DNA of 64,000 nucleotides. Origin: Seison nebaliae. Taxonomy: Eukaryota > Rotifera > Pararotatoria > Seisonacea > Seisonidae. The notes beneath the pieces are model-generated. The model saw only the letters and a program-made list of their open reading frames with translations. It ran no database searches and was not told the DNA's origin. Numbering within the stretch: the first letter of the stretch is position 1; each line of letters begins with the position of its first letter. Location: contig JALJEE010002175.1 of the NCBI GenBank assembly GCA_023231475.1, positions 78,986-142,985 of the forward strand, written 5' to 3'. Of this stretch, positions 46,401 to 57,159 are shown piece after piece. Made by a program: the position numbers and the translations under genes.

Positions 46401-47810
46401 ACATTGAAAACAAACATATTTACACCAACTGATCGCCTTGTTCCTTTTTTGGGGAAAGACTTCCGAATTATTCTCCTAAATTGATCTTCTAAATTTTCTT
46501 CTTCTTCTACTCATTTATTGGAGATGTTTTTGAAAGATAAATAAATATCAATTTCAATCAATGATGAATTATAATTATAAATAAATTATCTTTCTTCCAG
46601 AAAAGAAAAGAAGTTGATGGAAAACATTTCAGTCTAAAATGATGATGGAAATGATGAAAATGAGAGTTCGTTGAAGAGAAAGAGAATGATGAAAAGAATT
46701 GATAATTAAAAAGGTCTTTCTTATCTAATCAAGTTCATGGGAGAAGGTGATAAAAAGGCAAACTTGTAATTCGACCAAATCCTCATGAAGAACAGCATGA
46801 ATCATCTGACGTCTTGCACGACGATAGAGTGCGTTCTTCTTGTTTGATTGCATTCCCTTCAAGGAAGTAATGACAGTTGCTGCATCATCTGATTGTAAGG
46901 AATTGTTGGAAATGTCAAAGACGTCATTGTCGCCGTTCGAACGGTTGGTATGGTGACGTCCAGAATTCTTCTTCCCACCAATCCCACCATTCATGGCAGA
47001 TAGGGAAGAATTCTCATAATTATTAGAGATTGAGGTAGCGGATGTGTTAGTAGTTGTAGAAAGTGTCGTAATTGGAATTTCGCTCGCAATAAATTTGGAG
47101 AAAGAAAGGGAAGAAGTGGAGGAGTCGTCGGGTCGATGAGAAGTGGGAGAATTCTTGATAATATTTCCTTTAAAATTTATGTTGTTTTTAGTATTTGGAA
47201 TAATCTTTCTATTTTCCTTCGATTTGCTTAACGACTCGAAAAGACTATTCGATTCACATGAAGCCGGATATGTATTATCGGAAAGAAGAGCTTTACTTGA
47301 AACATTTGTAACGGAATCATCATCATCATCGTCATGTTGGTCGCCATGAAAATAATTCCTTATTCCATTTGACGTTAAAGTAGAATTTGTGTTTATCGAA
47401 TTTTCTTTTCTTCTTCCGTCGTTATCATCCTCATTCGTCTCCTGCACTTGAAATGAGTTTGTATCAGAAATTAAATTCGAATAAGTATTTCTACTCCCAT
47501 TCTCTTCTTTCTCCCAAACCACTTCCTTCTCCATTCCAATTCTGTCTTTTAATTTCTTCCGATTATTTTTCGACGAGAGACCGTTCTTCACTCGATGATT
47601 AAGTGCACAATCTATGTTAATTATTTCGTTGACAGTTAATCGATCGTGATCGCCATCGTTCTTGTCTTTTGCAAACCAAATGTTGGAAATGTCTTCTGAT
47701 GTGGGGATAATTGATGGGGAGTCGGTCTGTGAAGTAAATGATACTTTACTGGAAAAATTACTTCCGTCTAACGACAACATATCATCGACAATTGACACTG
47801 TTTCACTCAT
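37429..47810 (-). CDS. SNCAIP: Synphilin-1 orthologue, three coding exons, 1255 aa
   Basis: A scaffold with ankyrin repeats and a coiled coil. The vertebrate protein binds alpha-synuclein and ubiquitin ligases. Coding exons are 46764-47810, 39978-40193 and 37429-39933, all joined in phase 0. I start at MSETVSIVDDMLSLD. A strong splice acceptor at about 47835 shows at least one more upstream exon, which may be UTR. Exon 1 is disordered and ends VLHEDLVELQ. Exon 2 opens NFANLIKDWEGRN and holds the first repeat (NSLLHVAVAQRCLESVRFLL). Exon 3 has KPLLHIAAKYGEDKCLLFI, NAAHLAAKYGHMSCLQILVE and GHSECVRYLKMVETCSLLSE. These parallel human NNLLHIAASQGHAECLQ, SAVHVASQHGYLGCIQTLVE and GHTLCSRYLVVVETCMSLAS. 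A coiled coil then a Ser/Asn/Gln-rich tail with poly-Asn and poly-Gln follow. Confidence 0.85.
43910..44022 (+). repeat. 25-nt tandem repeat, about 4.5 copies
   Basis: The unit gaagaagaattagaagaagt plus aaact is repeated with single-base variants inside the synphilin intron. It is purine-rich on the plus strand. No coding frame stays open across it. Confidence 0.9.
45023..45036 (+). promoter_or_regulatory. RFX-type X-box motif
   Basis: gttaccatagaaac fits the RFX consensus GTHNYYATRRNAAC at every position. It lies inside the large synphilin intron. In animals such boxes mark genes of ciliated cells, usually near promoters. A single site has a real chance of being random. Confidence 0.35.
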
Positions 47811-48887
47811 CGATTCATATCGGGAAGACAATTTAAAATAATTCTATGAAAAAGAAATAATGGAATGAAATTAGGTCGATATGAAACGATTGATAGATCG
47901 ATTAACTGCTGTTTTCTATTTACCATCATCAAATCAAACCACAACAGACACAACTGAACCACATAAAATTGGAAGTTTTTCAATAAAAAAAGCTGTCGTT
48001 CAATTTCTGCACCAAATTATTCTTTCATAAAAATATAACAATAAAGTCAACTTCAAATTTCAGTAGGAACTTCTTAGGACAATTAAAAAACTAGGACAAT
48101 CGAATAAGACAATTAACAGAATAAACAATCTATCAACGTCCAAATTCTTCTTCCTTGATATTTTTTGGTTCCTTCAAAAAAAAAGGAAATCATCCTCGAT
48201 TTGTAGATGACAAAAAATTTTTTTTGAAACATAATAAATCAGTTTAGGGCAATGTTGAACAGAGAGAGATAGATCAGATTACGTTTTTATCGTTCTACTT
48301 CCATTTTGTCACTTTGATACTTTATATACGAAATTTCGAAATTGACGAATTTGTCAAAGTCAAATATGGACCAGTGGTCAATGTCAATGCAAAGGAAAAG
48401 TTTCATTATTCTAACAAGTCAATATAATCAAATTTAATTAATAAATATTTGGTTCTAAAAGGAAATCTGATTATTGTCAATAAGTTATGGAAATTTTACA
48501 TGGAAAATGGTTTTGAGAAGATTTTATGGGAAAACATTAGAAAAAATGTTTGTGTAATTTTCCTGAGAATTGATGAAGAGAAGAAAGAAATAAAAGTTCC
48601 AAACTACAAAATGCCAGCAGCAACAATAAATTCGAGTTATGATAAAAGATTGACATAAATACCACATCGGATGGAGAATATTTTGTGGTGAAGAGAGAAT
48701 TATTCGTTTGAATGTCATTTATATAATTAGTAGCAGTGGCAGATAACTAATCGAGGAGGACTAACTAATCAGAAAAAGGAGAATCATGATAATCTAAACG
48801 ACGTGATAATTGGAGAAAATAACCATTTGCGTGACAAACATATTTCTGATAGAGTAGGTAAAAAGGAGGAGAATTTAATTTAGTGCA

Positions 48888-48900
48888 GTTGCTAAGCAAC
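48888..48900 (+). promoter_or_regulatory. Palindromic RFX-like site
   Basis: gttgctaagcaac is a perfect inverted repeat (GTTGCT / AGCAAC with a 1-nt spacer), as RFX dimers prefer. It lies about 1.1 kb upstream of the synphilin coding start. Confidence 0.35.
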
Positions 48901-49857
48901 CAGGGGGAAAATATTCGCCTTCGATTTTCTGTTCAAAATGAAATTAACGTCATGTAATCTTAACCCAAATAAATGATGAATTCTGTCAAAGGAAAAAGTA
49001 AGTACTTCTAAATGAGAATGTTGGAGCAAAAGGAAAACGATCAGGAATTGATTAGGGAAGATTAGAATTGAAGTTTAAGGAATTGATTGTTATAAATGAT
49101 CGTGAATGTTTTGGATGTTGGCGGATGAGATGGACTTATTCATGTTGATGAATAAAAATAGTGATGATGAGAGTGGAAGGAGATCCATACCATCATCACA
49201 ATCCAAGAGATCGACTGAAATACATGAAATGTTAGAATTCTCCCCTCGTATATGAACAATTGAATCTATACGGAAATATGATCCTATTCAAAATAATATT
49301 AAGAAGAATATGATAGTTTGAATAATGAGTAGAAGTATTTTGCGGTTCGATTGAGATGACTAATATCCATATTCTCATAATGATATTACTTTCCAAAAGC
49401 ACCAGTATCATCATCGTAAAGTGACGTGAATTATTATGATGAAAATTGAACCGAATGATCTTTCTTTTATAGTCTATTAATTTCTATTGTCATCAATCCT
49501 CCTCCCACAAAGATGTATCGAGTGGTCAATTGAAATTTTATTTGTTCGATGAAAAGGTTATTAGAGCATCAGGCGAACTGAACAATAGCAGGATGGCAGG
49601 AACATCTGGACGAAATTTGAATTTTAGATGATATCGAGCACGATAGAAAAGAAAGATTTGTTATGAAGTGAAAGAAAATTGAAAATGATTAACAGAAATT
49701 ATTTTCTGATTACTCATCCGCGACAAAAGAAGGAAATTATTGTGAGAACGAATCTATCATGGGGAATGTATCATTCTTCCATTCATACAGATCATCATCA
49801 AAACCAGGAACTGAAAGTTTTGTTCGAAATTAACCGTAAAAGAAGAAATGATTCGGT

Positions 49858-49887
49858 GAGAAAGAAAGAAAGAAAGAAAGAAAGAAG
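49858..49887 (+). repeat. (GAAA)n microsatellite
   Basis: Six or so copies of gaaa in non-coding DNA, followed by purine-rich sequence. Confidence 0.8.
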
Positions 49888-50381
49888 GAGTGAGAGACAA
49901 AATAAATACATTTTCTTTCCATTGATCCATTGTTAGAGAATTGAACTGGTATAGAAAATGAGTGAATACTACGCGATTAACTTCATTTACTGTTCATTTA
50001 CAGATGGTGATGATGATGAGGATGGAAGTTAATGAATAATATTCTATTCACTTCACAAACAATCAGACACTGTTAGATAATTGATGAGACAATACACAAT
50101 CAGAATTTATTTAACATTCCTCACCATCAATTCTTGTCAATATTCTCAGATGTCTGTCTATTCATCGAAATAGTAAATGGATGAACACGTCAGAAGATGA
50201 CTTTCAATGGTTTCTCTCACAGAACGTTGTTAGGATTAAATTTTTCGAGGAAAATCTTATTTATTTTGAACTGATCGAAGCGTCATCTTTGATCTTTCTG
50301 TCAACAAGATTGCTTGAAAACAATCAGCTATTTCCCTTAATAATTGTGACTCAAACCGTCTTCTGATTTCACATATATTGG

Positions 50382-50403
50382 AAGAGAGAGAGAGAGAGAG
50401 AGA
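50382..50403 (+). repeat. (GA)n microsatellite
   Basis: About ten consecutive ga dinucleotides in non-coding DNA. Confidence 0.85.
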
Positions 50404-50985
50404 ATGCGATAAAATTCTTGCTAATAAAAAGTTTCTTCTCATAATTATATTGATCAATATGGAATTGATATCTATTTCGATTTCTTATTTATTTTGTAAT
50501 TAGAAGTCTAATTTCCATCACCACCACCATCATCACCATCAACAACAACAATTACGATGATCATTCCCAAAAGATTTTTCTATCATGTCTTTAGTTTCAT
50601 TAAATTCTTCTTGTACTCCTAAATAGTAATAGTAGTCACTTTTTACACAAAACTACACATTTCCACACATCTCTAGACAAATTCCACACAAACAACACAA
50701 TTTCATTTATAACCATGCTAATACATCAACAATTCCTTCTCTACATACAGAAAAAATGGTCGTCGTTGAGGGACATGTACCAAAGAACCTTTACTGACTA
50801 ACATTTACATTCTCTGCTCAATTTTCAATTCCATTCTCTATCCTCTTCCAGTTCCCATGAAGAATTAATTCTCCGTTTATTATCCGAGAAACGAACCGAA
50901 AAAATTATCTACTATTAAAACAAAATTAATTTTTATTCATCTTTCAAGTCGTTTATAATAGAAAAATGTGGTTCTCTTCCAATTC

Positions 50986-52070
50986 TCATTTCACTTGTAA
51001 CATCGATCGAGCGATGAATTCGTCGATATTCTCCAAATCCCAGAAATATTCACGAAGTGTCAATGCTTCTCGTTCATTCTAATTAGAAATTTGAAATTCG
51101 AATATTCCTCAAATGTTACAAACTCAACAAACTTTAAACAATTGAACAAGATCTTGTTGTTGTAATGAGGCGGCCGCCCCTGACATTTGTTCTTGCATCA
51201 TTCTTGATTGATCTGCCGCCGCTATAAATAAATTAATTGCTTCTTCAATAATTCCAAGAGTCTAACCATTATTCTCGCCTAAAATTAAACTGAAAATACT
51301 TCGTAGACCAAACACATTAATGAAATACCACGACAATGAACTTACCCTAAAAATTTGAAAATGATAAATTTCTCTCAAAAACAGAAAAATTAACCAAGAA
51401 GCATCTAATGATACTAATTCAACTCCGCGTTGTAACATCGGTTTAAAACGGAAAGTTAACGGAAATGGAACTTTCGCTAAAAATAAATTTCGGAAGTTAA
51501 TTTAACATGTCTTCTGTTTACTAACTGCAGAGAAATCCGGAAAACATCCAATTAATCCATCCGCCGATAATGATCGTGGGAATTGTATGGAAGAGACTTC
51601 CCTTCATCATATCCGCCATCTGATTTGGATCTGATGGAAAATTATTGTAAAAATCAAATTCGAAAAATTTCAACTTTGCAACATTTTCTTCTGATTGGAA
51701 GATGATGGTTCCAATAATAAACCGTCATCATTATTCAATAATCGATGACGACGAATTAGATAAGCCTAAAAATATTTATTAGAGAGATTAGAAATAAATT
51801 AGGGGGAAAGAACTTCTTTTGGAATGAAGATTCCATTCTCTCGTAAAACCTTACTCTTAAGAAGTAATTGACTATACAAAGAAAATTCAGATTATTTTTA
51901 ATTGATGATTAACGGAGGAACCTGTCGGCTATTTGATTCAGTTCAACTTTTCGATCAGAAACAAAATATAAAGTTAAATAGTGTCGAATAATTCCCACCA
52001 GCAGACTAATAACGGCGATAGGAAGAAATACCCAAATTCGAATATCGGAATCTAACAAAATTTCCGACAT
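50986..52070 (-). CDS. EMC3: ER membrane complex subunit 3
   Basis: Core subunit of the EMC insertase, an Oxa1-family protein that puts tail-anchored and multi-pass proteins into the ER membrane. Start [20 protein letters not shown] at 52070 matches human EMC3 (ELLLDSNIRLWVVLPIVI), followed by [12 protein letters not shown] and the [14 protein letters not shown] loop. Downstream exons carry LIRRHRLL, a segment ending [11 protein letters not shown], a membrane segment with IIGGWING-like sequence, and the conserved tail [17 protein letters not shown] (human [16 protein letters not shown]). The last exon reads [19 protein letters not shown] and stops at 50986. Six or so introns of about 45-60 nt. 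The start choice rests on the family N-terminus. An upstream in-frame TTG is ignored. Confidence 0.88.
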
Positions 52071-53313
52071 TATTAAAATATTAAATCCAATTTTCAAAAC
52101 TTCATTTTTAAATTAAAATTTAAAGTTATTCTTCCTCTTTCAAATTTAAATTTATTATTCCTATAATTTCAGCTCATTATGGAAATTATTGATCATTATA
52201 ATGTCTATAAACCAATTATCAACCAATTATCGATACTATCGATATTTGTCCTAATATGAAATAATTAAACTAAAATAATGAAAATTCAATTCTTTCTTTA
52301 ATCTAATAAGTTTTGCCTTTTTACATCAATGGATTTTAGAAGATTTAAGATGAAAAAATTTAATAGATGCTTCATCAAAAAAAACGACTTTGATTATTAG
52401 AAAGTTAGAAGGAAATCAAAAAACAATGCTGACTGTGAGAATTAAGATAGGAAAAATAATTAGAAAATTAATTATTTGAAGAACGCATCACCAAGTTGTT
52501 ATTTTCATGAATCTGGACGGCTCTCTTTAGAAGAGCAAAAATATTATTGTTTTGAGGAAATGTTATTAATTTAGAGTTTGTTTATTTATCACTCGTATGA
52601 TCCAAATTCATGAAATAATTCATAACATTCCGTATTTTAACATCCTTCAGGTTGGGGTTGGAGCCAAAATTTTAAGTTGAAAGAAATAAGAAAATGAGAA
52701 TATTTGATGAGTTGTGAAGGATATGAGACATAAGCTATTCCAATAACAATTACCGATAGTGAAAATATTGGGAATGATAACTTTTCTGAGAATAATGTAC
52801 AGAATAATTATGGAATCCTTATGGAAATGATATAATTAGTGGATGTGTTATTCATCCCAGCACACTCCCCCAACTACCGAATATTTGAAAACTTCTCAAC
52901 AATTAATAGTATCAATCAATCAACTGACAAATTGGAAGTGAAGACGGGGGAACTGGCCATTCTATCATTAGATATTTCCATCGAGTAATTTCATTAATTC
53001 TCTTAAATTAAACAATCTCTCATAAACATTTTGTTACTTTGGACTTGTGTAAGTGTAGAGAGGAGAGAAGTTTCTTCTACATCTTCTTCACATCTTCGCT
53101 TCATAAGACTAACGACGTCCATCGCTTCATTCTGTCAATCGACTCGACTTAATTATGAATTATATAATTTCAGGCGAGTAAGTAGTTGATGTATATGTTC
53201 CTCTTACTACAACGAATATCAAACAATCTTTCGTCCTCATCTATTGGTAAACAGCAACACACTTGAACAAATCAAGTTCCTATGAACATTTGGAAACATC
53301 TCCATTCGTCAAC
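52071..53313. other. Intergenic between divergent genes
   Basis: 1.2 kb upstream of both EMC3 (-) and the SLC7 transporter (+). A stretch near 53090-53180 has a plausible 3' splice site (aatttcag at about 53174) and donor (gcgagtaagt), so a non-coding first exon of the transporter is possible. Nothing else recognised. Confidence 0.4.
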
Positions 53314-54844
53314 ATGAGTGGAAGTATTCAATTGAAACAGTCACTCGGTCTCATGTCCAGCGTGAGTATCGTCGTCGGAATAGTTATCGGTTCTGGAATT
53401 TTCGTCTCACCCAAAGGTGTCCTCCAATATACGGGCAGTGTTGGCGCTTCGTTGCTTGTGTGGTTGGCATGCGGTGTAATAACCACCATAGGCGCACTAT
53501 GTTACGCCGAACTAGGTACAATTTTCACCGAAGGCGGTGGCGACTACATTTATATCAAACGAACAATTGGAGAACTTCCTGCTTTCCTTTTTATTTGGAT
53601 GATGGTTGTCGCGATCGTACCGGCGGCTAATGCAATCACAGCGATCACTTGTGCAATTTATATATTGAAACCGTTTTTCGGTCATTTATGCGATCCCGAT
53701 ATTCTGGCCGTGAGAGCGGTAGCAGCGCTTTGTATCCTAACTGTGGTGGCATTAAATTCGCGAAGTGTTAAATTGTCGGCGCATTTAACCACCTTTTTCA
53801 CTGCGGGGAAAGTGTTGGCCATTTCCGTTATCGTGGTGGTGGGATTTGTGGTCCTTTATCTTCATTATGATCAATTACAAGTATTCGATGAACCATTCAA
53901 AGGTACGAACACTCATGTTGGTCGCTTCGTACTGAGTTTCTACAGTGGACTCTTTACGTACAGCGGATTCAATTTCCTTAATTTACTTATCGAAGAAATG
54001 AAAGATCCGTACAAGTTAGCTTTGATTATTTGGCTACTTTTTAAAATTTGTTTCATTCAGAAATTTACCACGTACCATCATGATTGGTATGCCATTAGTG
54101 ACAATCGTTTATCTTTTGACGAATTTGGCTTATTTCGTCGTTTTATCAAAAGAAGAAATTCTTCATAGTCCGGCAGTTGCCCTAATGTTCGCCGATTATA
54201 AATTACAACCAGTTCCATTTTTAATGAGTTACGCCGTCGCCATTTCGGCATTTGGTTCATTGAACGGATCAATATTGACATCGTCTCGGTTATTCTTTGT
54301 GGCTGCGAGAGATGGATTGATGCCGAAAGCTTTATCATTTGTCAATGTGAATTACCATACGCCGATAATTTCAGTTTTATTTGAAGGCGTCATTACTATT
54401 ATTATGTTGTTCGTTGGCGATCTGTATCTACTGATTAATTATTGCATTTTCGCTGAATATCTTTTCATTGGTCTATCTATCATCGCTTTACTTGTAACGC
54501 GCTACAGATCACCAAATGATGATCGACCAATTCGAATCTGGATCGGCCTACCAATCTTATTTCTTATAACTTGTACATTCATTGTCATCACGTCAGTAAT
54601 CGAATCGCCGAGAGATTGTGGTATGGGTCTACTCATTATGTTGGCGGGTATTCCCATCTACATTTTAATGAGAATCGTCCAAAAATCGAAATATCAAAAG
54701 AAATACGATCATGTTGCCACCGTTGTCGATCAAGTCATCCAAAAAACTTTCCTTACAGTTTATGACGAGCAGGAATGTCTCGCTATTAGTCCACATCCAT
54801 CAATGCTCTCCATTCGTCATTGGACTCACCATCATGAAACTTGA
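53314..54844 (+). CDS. SLC7 light-chain amino-acid transporter (LAT/b0,+ type)
   Basis: Multi-pass exchanger of the plasma membrane that pairs with an SLC3 heavy chain. Exons 53314-54014 and 54061-54844 (46-nt intron) give 494 residues, the usual size, and about 12 helices. I start at MSGSIQLKQSLGLMSS. The frame is open upstream (SSYEHLETSPFVN), so a longer N-terminus from another exon is possible. Motifs: unwound TM1 GIVIGSGIFVSP, WLACGVITTIGALCYAELGT, GGGDYIYI, the extracellular Cys in KPFFGHLCDPD that bridges to SLC3, SFYSGLFTYSGFNFLN in TM6 and SAFGSLNGSILTSSR in TM8. These are shared by SLC7A5-A9. The tail ends IRHWTHHHET. Substrate range cannot be told. Confidence 0.88.
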
Positions 54845-55249
54845 AACTATTTTTATAATTATCGATAAATAATCAATTCCACTTATTCACCTTTCAAATA
54901 TCGTTACCCGATAATTCAGTTTATCACATCTTTTTCAATTTTTAACCTCTATTCCATCTGTAAATAAAATAAACAACGTTAATATATTCAATCTGACCTC
55001 ATAATTCTTTTCCTTTTCAAAAAATTCTGAAATGTGAAGAAGTCTCGACAAGTCGATGAGAAATATTAGTAGGAAAATTGAAGAATGGAAATGTCACAAG
55101 ATTGATCCTACTTAAAGTGACATATTTCAAGACATTTTTTCAATTTCAATTTTATTGTGGTTTAATTCATAGTTCCATAAACATTTTTTAGTTTGTCGGA
55201 AGTTTTTCGTTAGTTAATATCACTGAATTATATTTTGGAAAAGAGCAAT

Positions 55250-55740
55250 TACATTAGACAATTACAAATGGGACAATTTTTGTTCGGTCAAGACATAACA
55301 ACGACTTATGAGTATTAGATAAGCAAACAGCAAGTCCATAAAAATCACAGGAATAAGTGACGAACAACTTAAGTTTCAATTGAATCGAAAAAAATTTACA
55401 GCGATGATAAAATGAGTAGAAGGTTATATATAGAAGGAATTTGAATCTAATTTCATCGGTTGTAGCAGAACTCTTCTTCTTGTTATCAATTTTAATTCCC
55501 AAAAAACAGACATTCTTCTGAACGTATTCGATCATTCTGCACGCTCACCAGATATAAATCCTGTAGAACTTGTAGGCAATCATTTTCAGAAGATTGTACA
55601 AAGAGGGACGATGTTATTCCGATGTTGAAGAAGTTTGGAATAGCTTAGAAAGAGAAATTAATGGGCCGAAATTCCTTCAGAAATATGTGAAATTTTAATT
55701 AACTCTATGAATCGTCCTTATTTATAAGTTGTAACACGAA
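55250..55740 (+). mobile_element. Tc1/mariner transposase relic, C-terminal part
   Basis: The plus strand reads FDHSARSPDINPVELVG at 55527-55577, the catalytic-domain hallmark of Tc1-like transposases (SPDLNPIENLW). Upstream in a related frame are SIKITGISDEQLKFQLN and KKFTAMIK, fitting the segment before DxE. Downstream are DVEEVWNSLEREIN and SMNRPYL, compare the family's end SMPRR. Stops and at least two frame changes interrupt it, and the DNA-binding half is missing. Termini were not found. It lies between the SLC7 and PLAC8 genes and looks long dead. Confidence 0.65.
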
Positions 55741-55774
55741 AAAGAAAGTGGTCCGAATAATATAATTCTATAAA

Positions 55775-55777
<3 letters not shown>

Positions 55778-55811
<34 letters not shown>
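55778..55811 (+). repeat. 34-nt poly(T) tract
   Basis: A run of 34 T, followed by tatttatag. It could be a simple expansion or, read on the minus strand, an old poly(A) tail of a retroposed sequence. No source sequence was identified next to it. Confidence 0.9.
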
Positions 55812-55813
<2 letters not shown>

Positions 55814-56391
55814 TTATAGCAAATATATATATACATATTCGATTGTAAATTGTAAAATTGAATGAATTAACTTATTTGTCATTTTCTATTAACGAAATGT
55901 TAGGAGGATATAAAAGTATTTTTAATTCACTATAATTACCTTTCGGTTTTAAGTAATTTGATTGATTTGGTAAACGTTTTCTATGAATTGACTGATGACG
56001 GAGAAATGTAGATTTTGAGAGGATTTTGCGACGCTAAATAACTTTCGTATGAATGTCGTTCATTTCCATAGGAACAAATTTCCTAAGAGAAAAATGGGAT
56101 CGACAGGAACGAACTTTCACACGAATTACACAACATTTTTACTTCAAATTATTTAAGAAAAATTGTCTAACAATAAAATATATAATATTGTAAGTTAAAA
56201 GTAATTGTCGATGATTAATCGCTATCACGTAAAAGATAAATAATTAATCGTTATGTAAACACAGTTTGATGATATGAATTGTTTATTAACAGTACTGACT
56301 CATTGAAAATGTTGAAGATTTCATTCTCCATTCATTTCTAAAAAATTTGATTTTGATAAAATTAATTTGAGTAGATTCTCCTTCGTAAAAA

Positions 56392-56961
56392 ATGCAACCC
56401 GCCGGCCAATTTAATCCCGCAATGATACCACCCACTACCCAAGTGATTGTGCAACAACCAACGTTCAATTTTTTTCCTTTTCAATATTTTTGAAAATTTC
56501 TTTTATTTAAATAATTTCAGTGTGACTCCACCTCAGAAAGCGTCATTCCACGAATTTATCGATCAATTCAATTCAGGTCTATGTGAATGTCCCAATGGAA
56601 GACATTGTTAGTCTTTCTAATATTAAATCAAATTTTAAATTCTAATTTTGTTTTAAATGATTTTCTATAGGCTTTTGCGCTTATTGTTGTACTTGTTGTT
56701 TTGTCATGGAATTGATGGGAAGAATGGGTGAAACGTGTTGCTCCCAATGGTTTTGTACACATGTTGGTGCCAGTTATATCAGACCAATGGTCCGAACACA
56801 ATTTAGCATTAGAGTTTCTTTTTTTCTAATTTCAATTTTTCAAATAATTCTTTCACTTTTTTCAGGGTTCTATGTCGGACGATTTCTGTAATACTGCCAT
56901 GTGTGGTCCCTGTGTCTTACAACAAGCTGCCAATGAATTAGATTATCGAGGATATCGATAA
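56392..56961 (+). CDS. PLAC8 (cornifelin/onzin) family protein, about 125 aa
   Basis: A small cysteine-rich protein, membrane-associated or cytosolic. Start MQPAGQFNPAMIPPTTQVIV. Three short introns (57, 59 and about 51 nt) link the exons in phase: QQPT/VTPPQKASF, PNGRHC/FCAYCCTCC and QFSIR/GSMSDDF. Family marks are LCECPNGRHCFCAYCCTCC, then CCSQWFCTH, a basic stretch with RTQFSIRGSMSDDFC, CGPCVLQQAANEL, and the end YRGYR. This is the classic PLAC8 layout (CCxxC ... R.xIxGS..DD...CC.PC.L.Q...E). No signal peptide. Family roles range from growth control to metal tolerance, so none is assigned. Confidence 0.85.
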
Positions 56962-57159
56962 TTTTTATTTTATTAATCGATCATAATTCTTAATATTATT
57001 CTTATTAACGTTTATTGTGGTAATTGCGACGTTCAGTTCATTAATCAGATTTTCAATGAACAATAAATATTTATTTTATTGATTTTTTATTTTTAAACGA
57101 ATGAAATTATAAATTTAATTAGATGAAATTTGATGGGGTTATTTTATGACGGAGATGAG

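Larger units (their letters stand above)
40194..46763 (-). other. 6.6-kb first intron of synphilin-1
   Basis: Bounded by a GT donor after ELQ and a Y-rich ccatag acceptor before NFANLI, phase 0. It is about 100 times longer than the usual 45-80 nt introns nearby. It contains only chance ORFs, a 25-nt tandem repeat and an RFX-type X-box, so it likely holds regulatory sequence (inference). Confidence 0.75.
47850..50985. other. 3-kb gene-poor stretch upstream of synphilin-1
   Basis: It holds short chance ORFs, a GAAA microsatellite (about 49860-49886), a (GA)n run (about 50382-50401), a CAT/CAA-rich stretch at 50515-50550 and a palindromic X-box-like element at 48888-48900. It must include the synphilin promoter and any 5' non-coding exon, and the 3' UTR of EMC3. 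No RNA gene recognised. Confidence 0.5.

Noticed and set aside
46764-47810. Stand-alone disordered protein
   Set aside because: It ends at a phase-0 donor and has no domain of its own. Joined to the exon at 40193 it reproduces the synphilin-1 order.
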